Part shown: one piece after another, positions 9,067 to 16,748 of the stretch
How positions within the stretch are numbered: position 1 is the first letter of the stretch
Layout: every line of letters begins with the position of its first letter
Source: Myxococcus qinghaiensis
Lineage (GTDB): Bacteria > Myxococcota > Myxococcia > Myxococcales > Myxococcaceae
NCBI RefSeq assembly: GCF_024198215.1
Contig: NZ_JAKCFA010000012.1
Span: 186,001 to 250,000 of the forward strand
Direction: 5' to 3'
Length of the DNA: 64,000 nucleotides
Translations under genes and position numbers: made by a program
The notes under the pieces: generated by a model
Seen by the model: the letters and a program-made list of their open reading frames with translations, nothing else
Database searches by the model: none
Told to the model about the DNA's origin: nothing

Positions 9067-9397
9067 CCAAGTGAGCCCAGCGGCGACGACGCGTGCCGGT
9101 GCGCCCCAGGAACACGACGGCCGCGACGTCCGCGGATGCGACCCAGGAGCGCGGTGGCGGCAACGCATGCGGATGCGGCCCAGGAACGTGGTGGCAGCCG
9201 CTCATGCAGATGCAGCCCAGGCACGTGGTGGCGGCCACGCTTACAGATGCGGCCTAGGAACACGATGGCGGCCACGCATGCAGATGCGGTCCAAGAACGC
9301 GGTGGAAGCCACGAACGCAGGTTCGGTCCAGGTGCACGGCGGCGACAACGCGTGCCGATGCGGTCCAAGAACGCGGCGGCAACACGTGCCGAAGCAG
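9067..9397 (+). repeat. 37-bp tandem repeat array, about 8-9 copies
   Basis: Units start near 9067 (partial match), then at 9106, 9143, 9180, 9217, 9254, 9291, 9328 and 9365, exactly 37 bp apart from 9106 on. A typical unit starts CCAGGAACG, runs through GGTGGCGGC and CACGCATGCAG and ends ATGCGG. There are no spacers, so it is not a CRISPR array. The period is not a multiple of three, so it is not a coding repeat. It ends about 50 bp before the first parS. Confidence 0.85.
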
Positions 9398-9449
9398 ACC
9401 ACCGTGTTCGCGCCATGCCTGAGGTCCGAACCCATCGACCACAACACCC

Positions 9450-11617
9450 GTTCCACGTGGAACACGGCACCTGCTGAAGCGCGCTTCTTCTGCACACCTG
9501 AGGACCGCACCGGCGCACGCCATCACGGCGTTCTACGTAGCCCCCAGATGACTGAACAACGTCCGTCAGGCCAGGCGAACTCGCGCACGACCACCACGCG
9601 CCACGCATCTGCGGGTCCGCGACATCGGACCGAATCGTATGGCCCGCTGTCTTCGCGGATGCGTCCCAGTTCTTCCTGCTCGTGACCGCGCTCCACGTGG
9701 AACACGGCACGCGAAGCCCTCAAGCCACCGCGAGGGCCGTCACGTGAAGAACCTGTTCAACGGTCCTCAGCACCGCATCGATGAGGCCGTGAAGAAGTCG
9801 CGGTCATCACCACGCGGGTCGCTTCCGCGTTCCACGTGGACCACGACACCAACGCTCAACCCACCACCGTTCGACCGCTTTCGCGTTCCACGTGGAACAC
9901 GACTCACGCCGCATCAACCGCGCGCATCGCCATCACCTGAGGCAGCGTCCCTGAGCTTCACCAACCACGGTCCACCACCACGCTGGTGAACTACTGGCCC
10001 ATGGTTCACGGCTCCGCCTGAACTGCTTCGGCGTTCCACGTGGACCACGCGGGCATGAAGCACGCTGCCACCGCGGCTCTTTCGAACCCGTTCACGCACC
10101 ACCTCGTTCCACGTGGAACACGGCATCGAGTCCGCCCAGATTTCGGCCGCTCGCGCTGACCGCTTTCGCGTTCCACGTGGAACACGATTCGCGTCGCCTC
10201 CAAGTCCCTCCACCTCATGCATGGCGCCAGGTGCGGACTTCGTGGCGCACTCGCTCACCACTTTTCGGCGAGGCCGCACCACGTGTCGCGCGCTGCCTCT
10301 TCGCTGTTCCACGTGGAACACGAACACGCATCCACGAGGCCCTGGTCGACACCGATGACTGGCGCTTCCCTCCAGTTCCGCGCCACCTCGTTCCACGTGG
10401 AACACGGCCACACGTCACGCACCCGCGAGCGTCTCCACCAGCGCCTCGCTTCGCGACAACACGTGGTGGTGTTGGACTTCTCGTGAGCACCCGGATGCCA
10501 GCCTTGGTCGTTCGCTGAGGAGGTGACGGCGTTCGGTCATCTCGACATGAAGCCAGGTGCGTTCCACGTGGAACACGGATGCGCGCAAGCGCACGTGCTC
10601 GCGAAGAAGTCATCGCGTCGTCAGGTCGCGCACCGTGGCCTCGCTTCTCCACGCATCACCGACTCATCGTCGAACGCGTTCCACGTGGAACACCGCTCAT
10701 GGCATGCGCCGCGAACCATCAGTCACCGCCACCACGCAGCGCCTTCTCAGCCACCTCATCAAGCAAAGAGAGGATGGCAACGCGCACGCCTCCAGGTCGC
10801 TTCTCGTTCCACGTGGAACACCGCGCACGGCATCGGTGGACGGCCACGAACTGCCCCGCGCGGGCACGTTGAAAGAGACCTTCGCGGCGACCTCTTCAAC
10901 CAGGTGAGGCGAGCACGCGGTGCTCATCCATGCCGCTCCTCGTTCCACGTGGAACACGGCATCGCTGGCTGACCCAACCTTCAAGCGAGGTGTCGGCCTG
11001 GGCACGCGAACCAACTTCTCGGCGTGCTCCTCAACCACATGAGTCCAGCACACGGCCCGCATCGAGCTGCTCCTCGTTCCACGTGGAACACGGCATCGCT
11101 GGCTGACCGGACCTTCAAGCGAGTTGTCCGGCATGCGCATGCGCACGAACTTCTCAGCGACCTGCTCAACCACGTGCGGCCCGACCCCGGCGCCCATCCG
11201 CGCCCCCTCTTCGTTCCACGTGGAACACGGCGCACGGCATCTCAAGCGGGTCGAGGTCTCACGTGAGGTGTCCCGGCAAGGAGCTGCGCGCCGGCCTCTT
11301 CATCCACGTACGGCCAACACGGCGCTCATCCGCGTCTCTTCCCGTTCCACGTGGAACACGACACGCGGCATCGCCGGATGGCTGAGGCTTCTCGCGAGTC
11401 GACATGCACGGCAACGCGAAGCGGCTTCATCGAACAGGTGCGGACTCCACGAAGGTTCGCCCAGCCTCGTCGCCGTTCCACGTGGAACACGGCGCACGGC
11501 ATCTCCGGACGGCTGAGGCTTCACCCAAATCGGCATGAGCGGTGCCGCGAAGCGACTCCGACCCCGCGAGGCCAACACCGGGTGCTCATCCCTCCCCTTC
11601 GCCGTTCCATGTGGAAC
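9450..11617 (+). promoter_or_regulatory. parS: parS centromere array: 18 ParB-binding sites
   Basis: The 14-bp palindrome GTTCCACGTGGAAC starts at 9450, 9885, 10106, 10170, 10306, 10390, 10561, 10678, 10806, 10942, 11076, 11213, 11344 and 11475 (14 perfect copies). Imperfect copies start at 9690 (GCTCC at the left), 9829 and 10033 (GGACC at the right) and 11604 (CATGTG centre). Most are followed by ACACGG. This matches the parS consensus used by ParB proteins (GTTTCACGTGAAAC class) and the clustered parS sites known beside parAB in M. xanthus. Up to 10561 spacing is irregular (56-240 bp); from 10678 on it is 128-137 bp. Confidence 0.95.
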
Positions 11618-11735
11618 ATGGCGCGCGGCAGCGCCAGGTGGCTCGACCTTCACGCGAGTCGATGCGCACTGGCACCGTGAAGGAGTTTCTCGGTGACCCC
11701 GCGGAACAAGGACGACGCGGCATCGGGAGCCGTGA
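10678..11735 (+). repeat. ~131-bp repeat units each carrying one parS
   Basis: Eight units begin with parS at 10678, 10806, 10942, 11076, 11213, 11344, 11475 and 11604 (steps 128, 136, 134, 137, 131, 131 and 129 bp). Beyond parS they share an early GGCATC...GGCTGA block and a block close to TCAACCACGTGCGG lying 86-90 bp after the parS start in five units (10896, 11031, 11166, 11300, 11430). Each unit ends in a pyrimidine-rich run before the next parS. The last unit is decaying, with a broken parS. Confidence 0.8.
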
Positions 11736-12867
11736 ACCTTGGGGGCACGGATGTGGATGGCCCCCACCCGATGCCACCGCGACTGCGCGACTTCGTCCAC
11801 GTGAAGCAGCCGGCGCGAACACTCATGCCGGGCACACGGCTGAACGGGGCACCACGAGCACCACGGGTCGGCGACCTCTCAAGAAGAGCCAACGCGCCGC
11901 CCCACCCCCTGCACTCGTCTCCGTTCAGGGACTCAACCTCACGCGAGTCTTCATGGTCGGCGCGCCACCCAAGGCGCTGCTTCAGGAAACCGATGTGACG
12001 CCGGCACCGCAGCCAGACCTCACTCCATTCCCCAAGGACGAGGACGAGCACGTCCCCCTCCCCTACCAACCCAAGGGCCTCTTCACTTCGCCGACCCACG
12101 CAGTCCGCGGCACCTCGTGAAGTCGGCGCACCCGCGCTTCGCGCCGCCGAACGGGCTCGTGCTCGGCATCACTGGCGCAGGCTCCCTTCAGAAAACTGAC
12201 CCAAAGGACTGGATGGCTCGTGGCCTCCATCGCTCGCGCATGTGGAGACGGCCGAAAGTGGAGGACGGCATCCGCTCCCCTGCCCCATCCACGCTCTTCA
12301 TCGAAGTCCGCGACCGAGAAGCGCGAGGAACCCTCACGCGAACGGACATCCGGTGGCCACACGAACTGGTGCGTTCACATCCTCGGGCAACCGCGAGTGC
12401 CCCCGTTTCGCCCAGACCTGACCAGGTCGGCGGTCGCATCGAAGGCTCGCTCCAACTCCCGTCGCCGCGAGCCCTCAGCCTCCATCGCTCGTGCCTAAGC
12501 ACCTGGACCGAAGCTCGGGCCTCACAACCAAGACCACCCGGCGCACGCGGACCTCGCAACGGAGTCCCAGTTCCCACCACGAACCATCTGAGTGCGGATG
12601 AATACGGACCCGGCACATGTGCTGGAGCACATGGAGTCCGCACCAGGGGCTCAAGTCTCTGGGGTGCGCATGTTGAACGGCCTTTCGGCCCGCGCTTCAC
12701 GCACCAGGGAGTTCACGTCGCGAACTCGAAGGTCCCGGCTCCATGCCCAAGAGCGACAACCTCTCGCGCGCGTTCGAACAGGGTCCGGTCTCGAAGCCCT
12801 CACCTCACGACGACGACTTCGAACTTCGCGGTCGGGGCCCCCGGAAAAATGGCACCACGCCGGCCCT

Positions 12868-12881
12868 GTTCCACGTGGAAC
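12868..12881 (+). promoter_or_regulatory. parS: isolated parS site
   Basis: A perfect GTTCCACGTGGAAC stands 1.26 kb beyond the last array member and 0.8 kb before the next gene. The flanks (CCCT before, GAGC after) lack the usual ACACGG, so it is not simply a displaced array unit. It is the nineteenth site found here. Confidence 0.85.
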
Positions 12882-13681
12882 GAGCTTCAGCCAGGGCTCG
12901 GACCTCCGCATACGCAACGGACCTCACGTGCACCTGCCTGGAAGCTCGCATCAAGTCATGACAGCCGTGCAGGACGGAGCCCGCAGGCATGCTCCTCCTC
13001 CAACCTCGTGACCGACTCTGCCCACCAGTCTCCGGCACGCGGTCCTACGCGGAGCTGGGAACCGAGCAGACCGCTCCGCGTTCGTGAACCTCTTCAACCA
13101 GGAGCCTTTCGAACGCGGGGCCTCCTGCGGACAAGAGCGCTCAAGTCCCTGCGGATTCGACACCGCATTCGCCGCGAACGGTCGTCACGTCACACGCGCG
13201 CTTCGACACCAGTCGCCGCGAAACGCCGCGCCGCGCGCACCGAAAACTCCCGCGTGTTGAATGGCCACCCGACTTCACGCAACAGAGTCAGCGTCTGGTC
13301 CCAAAGCTCGACCCATCCGCCACCTCCAGCCCCGCGAGCAGCCAGGTCCACCCCTGGGTCCCTCGCAGGTCGAGTGAGCAACCCATCAAGCGAGTGCTCT
13401 CGCCCCGACTCCGTTCCGAAGCGATGCAGCCTCCAGTCCTCTCCCTCACTCCCACGAAGAAACCGCCAGCCCTCCAGTCCACCCAGCAACCTGCCCTCCC
13501 CTGCCCCCATACCGAGCCGGCTTCCGCGCGAATGGCAGGTCGAATCACAGCCCGGCGACCGTGACGCTCGAACCCTTGGGATGGTGCATGGCCGCACGAC
13601 GACGGGCTTCGTGCCCACGCCACATCGCAGGCAACGTTCGCGACGACACACGAACCTCCATCACCGTCCGAAGGTCACTCC

Positions 13682-14566
13682 GTGCTCCCGCTCAAACGCT
13701 GGTTGTCCCCCGAAGAATCCGCCGAGGTGCTCCGTCCCTACGCGGCCTTCCGGCAACGAAGCGCCGGCAACGGCATGGATGTGGACCCCCTCGTCCTCTC
13801 CGACGGTTTCGGCAGCAGCGGTGCCGGGCTGTTTGCAGGCGGTCGCGTCTCGTCACTCAAATTGGAGAACAGCCGAGGCTCGACGTTCATCGACGGCGAC
13901 CTGGTCGTCGATGGCTGGTTCGAAAACCCGGGCGGACTCGTCTTCGTGCGCGGCAACCTCATCGCGCACACGGTCTACACCTCCGAGTACCTCGTCATCC
14001 TCGGGGACCTTCGAGTCCGCCGCCTGTTCGGAGAAGACGAACCTCTGGGCACCTGCGTCTTCGGCGATGCCCATGTCGAGAGCGCCATCTTCAACCACAA
14101 CCATCAATTCAACGTCTGGGGCACCGCCCGCCTGGGCGAGGAAGTGCATGACGAAGTCCACGGACGCGAAGCAGTGAAGCAACGACTCGTCGACTGGGGG
14201 CTTCTTTCCGACCCGCGCCTGGAAACACCGCTCGACATGGTCCGAATCAGTCTGCGCGGACTCGCCGAATCATGGGGTCCGCTCTCCGATGAACTGGCCT
14301 CGCTCCGCTACACGCCGAAGCCCTCCGACTTCGTCGCGGAGCCTCCGGTTCGACCGCCCCGTCCCAACGTCATCCTCGAGCTGGAGCAATGGTTCGCATC
14401 GACCCCGCTGCCCCAGCGACAACAGCTCGAAGCGCTGCGCACGCAGTGGCTCGCTCGACTCAGTGACACAGCGGTCCGCGAGGAGGCGGCGCGAGTGATT
14501 CGCAAGCACCTCAACTCGAAGAAGCTCATCGCGGACCGCGACGCGCTCCTGCGCGACCTGGATTGA
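13682..14566 (+). CDS. hypothetical protein with bactofilin-like beta-helix region
   Basis: 294 residues starting at GTG, with AAGG 7 nt upstream. Residues 45-155 read as successive short beta turns with the rhythm of a beta-helix (STFIDGDLVVDGWF, GGLVFVRGNLIA, EYLVILGDLRVRRLF, GTCVFGDAHVESAIF), similar in style to polymer-forming bactofilin domains. The last 140 residues look helical. I do not recognise a named family; related proteins are often lone genes of unknown role. It is the first real gene after the centromere region. Confidence 0.75.
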   Translation: MLPLKRWLSPEESAEVLRPYAAFRQRSAGNGMDVDPLVLSDGFGSSGAGLFAGGRVSSLKLENSRGSTFIDGDLVVDGWFENPGGLVFVRGNLIAHTVYTSEYLVILGDLRVRRLFGEDEPLGTCVFGDAHVESAIFNHNHQFNVWGTARLGEEVHDEVHGREAVKQRLVDWGLLSDPRLETPLDMVRISLRGLAESWGPLSDELASLRYTPKPSDFVAEPPVRPPRPNVILELEQWFASTPLPQRQQLEALRTQWLARLSDTAVREEAARVIRKHLNSKKLIADRDALLRDLD

Positions 14567-14583
14567 CTCCCACGGCGCACAGC

Positions 14584-14976
14584 TCAGCGCGTCCACTCTC
14601 CCTGGTAGAGCACGACGCGATATCCGTCGGGGTCCTCGAAGGTCTTTCCGTGCACGTCCCAGTAAGGGTTGTGTGAGCGCACCGGTTGGAAGCCCGCTTG
14701 CACCATGCGCTTCACTCGCGATTCCCACTCCGCGCGCCGCGGCACGTAGAAGACCAGCAGGTGTTCCGGCGAAGGGGCGCGAGGTGCCTCGTGTCCGCGC
14801 TCCACCGTGAACTCCAGATGGTACGGCGTCCCCACCTGGCCGAGCATCACCCCGTCGAAGCCCGCATGGTCCTCGAAGCCTCCCACGAGCTCGAAGCCAA
14901 GCCCCTCTCGATAGAACCGCACCACTGTCGCCAGGCTTCGCGTCGGTCGAGCGACTCGCAGCTTGCACATGTCCAT
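14584..14976 (-). CDS. VOC superfamily (glyoxalase/bleomycin-resistance-like) protein
   Basis: 130 residues with the paired beta-alpha-beta modules of the vicinal-oxygen-chelate fold: KLRVARPTRSLATVVRFYREGLGFELVG at the start, YHLEFTVERGH in the middle, and SHNPYWDVHGKTFEDPDGYRVVLYQ at the end. Candidate metal ligands are the His in YHLEF and the Glu in FEDPDG. Members range from glyoxalases to antibiotic-binding proteins; the substrate cannot be told. Start 14976 or 14970 are both possible. It is convergent with the beta-helix gene, 17 bp apart. Confidence 0.88.
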   Translation of the reverse strand: MDMCKLRVARPTRSLATVVRFYREGLGFELVGGFEDHAGFDGVMLGQVGTPYHLEFTVERGHEAPRAPSPEHLLVFYVPRRAEWESRVKRMVQAGFQPVRSHNPYWDVHGKTFEDPDGYRVVLYQGEWTR

Positions 14977-15172
14977 CCCAGGTCCGTCCTCACCACGAAC
15001 GAACCCGGAGAAGGCTCGCGCGTCTCACGGTCGTGACGCGTGCGCGCTCAGTGACGAGCAGCGCTCGGTGCACGATGAAGTCGCGGAAGCATCGCGCCAT
15101 CCCCGGCGCGCGTGTTCACACACGGCAAGGCAATGGCAGAAGGCCAACGCGTCAGCGCCGTGGGCCGTCACC

Positions 15173-15841
15173 TCAGGCATTCAGCGGAGACACGGGCTCC
15201 ACGAAGTACGCCTGTTTGTGCCGAGGCTCGGACTCGTACGCGGCGGCGAGCTCCCGCGCATGCCTCTCGTTCGGGAACACGGCCACCTCCGCCCGGTTGC
15301 CGTGCTCGTCCTGTCGAATCACCGCCCACCCCCGACGAGGACGGGGCTGCCTCACGGGCGGAGCTCCACGCGACTCCACCGCGTACCACTGCTTGTGCGC
15401 CCGAGCCTCCATCCGACGCGCCAGGCACTCCGCATGTCCTCGGCTCGTCATCACACAGACATCATGGCGATGCCCCGTGTCATCCTGCCGGTACACCGCC
15501 CAGCCATCCGTCAGCGGAGGTGCTCCAGGGTTGGCCCGCCACACCACCTCGTCGCGCCACCAGTCGAGATGCGCGAGCGCATGGCTCAGTTCCTCCTCCG
15601 AGGTCATGACATGGAAGTCGTCGGTGACCTTCAAATAGAAGACGAAGAACTGGAAGCCGCAGTCCGCGCGCCAACCCCAGTAGTCAGTGGGTCCGAGTCC
15701 GTCACCTTCCACGTCTCGGAAGTGCGGAGGTCCCCAGCGTTGCTCGAAGTCGGCGCGGGACGTTCGGGCCGCCGCGACTTCCGCTTCATGGGGCTCGTCG
15801 TCACCCCAGACCACCGGCCGGTCCGTCGGAATCGGCTGCAT
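15173..15841 (-). CDS. hypothetical protein with a duplicated C-terminal module
   Basis: 222 residues. The start at 15841 (MQPIPTDRP) has GGAGGT at 7 nt. The first 120 residues are rich in acidic residues and Trp. The C-terminal 100 residues contain two copies of a ~47-residue unit: WAVYRQDDTGHRHDVCV followed by a helix and HKQWYAVES, then WAVIRQDEHGNRAEVAV followed by a helix and HKQAYFVEPV. Such units resemble small WVVRxDDxGNR modules found in Bacillus and actinobacterial proteins of unknown role. No function can be assigned. Confidence 0.7.
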   Translation of the reverse strand: MQPIPTDRPVVWGDDEPHEAEVAAARTSRADFEQRWGPPHFRDVEGDGLGPTDYWGWRADCGFQFFVFYLKVTDDFHVMTSEEELSHALAHLDWWRDEVVWRANPGAPPLTDGWAVYRQDDTGHRHDVCVMTSRGHAECLARRMEARAHKQWYAVESRGAPPVRQPRPRRGWAVIRQDEHGNRAEVAVFPNERHARELAAAYESEPRHKQAYFVEPVSPLNA

Positions 15842-15996
15842 GCGAGGCACCTCCGGATTGAAGCTAACGCGGCCCCTCCTCGCATGCCTGCCCCTCACTC
15901 CCACGCCACGTCCACAACTGATACTGGATGGCAGTTGTCCGCATGGCGCCACGCGCGCACCTCCACGGTGCGCGCGCGAGCCCGCCCTCCCCTGCC

Positions 15997-16650
15997 CTAC
16001 TGCTTCGCGAACACGGCGACCTGTCGCTCGGCGCCGGAGAACGGCAACCGGTACGCCCTCGCGGAGACCACTCGCAGCTGTCGCTCCTCGGCGCGCGCCG
16101 CCAGCTCCGCGTCCGACTGCGACTTGCCGAGCATCGCCACCACGCGACCGCCCTGCTCCACATATGCCGGCGCCAACGCCAGCCAGTCCGGCAGGTCCAT
16201 GAACGCGCGCGCAATCAACAGCTCCGCACGTGGAATCCCTTCCGTCTCAGGCGTCCCCTCCGCGCGCGCGTGCAACCCGCGCACGCCCTGCAACCCGAGG
16301 CTCGCGGACGCGGCCTTGATGAACGCGACCTTCTTGCCCACCGTGTCCACCAACGTCACGCCGAGCGCCGGCAACGCAATCTTCAACGGCAGTCCCGGGA
16401 AGCCCGCACCCGCGCCCAAATCCAACAACGACGCCGCGCCCGTCACCTCCGGCAGCACCGCGAGCGAGTCCAGGAAGTGCTTCTCCAGCACCTCCTCCGG
16501 CGCCGTAATCGCCGTGAGGTTCACCTTCGCGTTCCACTTCAGCAGCTCCGCCATCAGCCGCTGCAATCGGGGCCCCACGTCCTCGCCCACCGACACGCCC
16601 AGCGCCTGGCAGCCGGATGCCAGCAGATCTACGAACCTCGTGTTATCCAC
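15997..16650 (-). CDS. rsmG: 16S rRNA (guanine527-N7)-methyltransferase RsmG (GidB)
   Basis: 217 residues with the SAM-binding LLDLGAGAGFPGLPLKIALP and the family core NLTAI near residue 50. The enzyme makes m7G527 in 16S rRNA; its loss gives low-level streptomycin resistance in other bacteria. I place the start at GTG 16650 (VDNTRFVDLL), because GGAGGT ends 4 nt before it; the frame continues 14 codons upstream without family similarity. It follows mnmG on the same strand after 98 bp, and the start codon itself lies inside a perfect DnaA box. Confidence 0.95.
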   Translation of the reverse strand: MDNTRFVDLLASGCQALGVSVGEDVGPRLQRLMAELLKWNAKVNLTAITAPEEVLEKHFLDSLAVLPEVTGAASLLDLGAGAGFPGLPLKIALPALGVTLVDTVGKKVAFIKAASASLGLQGVRGLHARAEGTPETEGIPRAELLIARAFMDLPDWLALAPAYVEQGGRVVAMLGKSQSDAELAARAEERQLRVVSARAYRLPFSGAERQVAVFAKQ

Positions 16651-16735
16651 AGCACCTCCACAGCCCGGAGGCCCATAACCCTCCGGAATCATTCAGGGGA
16701 TTCTCATCCCCAAAGTTGTCCACACGTTGTCCACA
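16643..16735. promoter_or_regulatory. cluster of three DnaA boxes between mnmG and rsmG (candidate origin element)
   Basis: On the plus strand there is a perfect TTATCCACA at 16643-16651 and two TTGTCCACA at 16716-16724 and 16727-16735. The latter pair is spaced 11 bp, one helical turn, in the same direction. Between them are two hairpins (CCGGAGG/CCTCCGG around 16664-16686, and GGGGAT/ATCCCC around 16697-16712). The AT-rich 9-mers are rare in such GC-rich DNA. This could be part of oriC or a DnaA-responsive element for rsmG. Confidence 0.6.
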
Positions 16736-16748
16736 CCCCCTGTTCTGA

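Larger units (their letters stand above)
7252..13681. other. centromere region: 6.4 kb without a recognisable gene
   Basis: No open frame here encodes a protein I recognise; the long frames are Arg/Ser/Pro/His-rich and typical of chance frames in GC-rich DNA. From left to right there is the parA upstream region; a 16-bp palindrome at 7509; a degenerate ~97-bp repeat family (7722-8597); a stretch with no repeat I can see (8598-9066); a 37-bp tandem array (9067-9397); the parS cluster (9450-11617); and about 2 kb (11618-13681) of decayed, repeat-like sequence with one lone parS at 12868. The whole block separates parA from the next plus-strand gene and is best read as the centromere. Confidence 0.8.

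Noticed and set aside
9067..9397. 37-bp repeats read as a CRISPR array
   Set aside because: The repeats are directly joined with no spacers, they vary between copies, and no cas gene is in the window.
11794..11806. GTCCACGTGAAG as a further parS
   Set aside because: It is missing several arm bases; at most a decayed site, so it was not counted.
12117..14177. A 686-codon plus-strand open frame running out of the centromere region
   Set aside because: Its translation is Arg/Ser/Pro-rich with no domain or repeat, it overlaps the credible 13682 gene in another frame, and long stop-free frames are expected in this GC-rich DNA.
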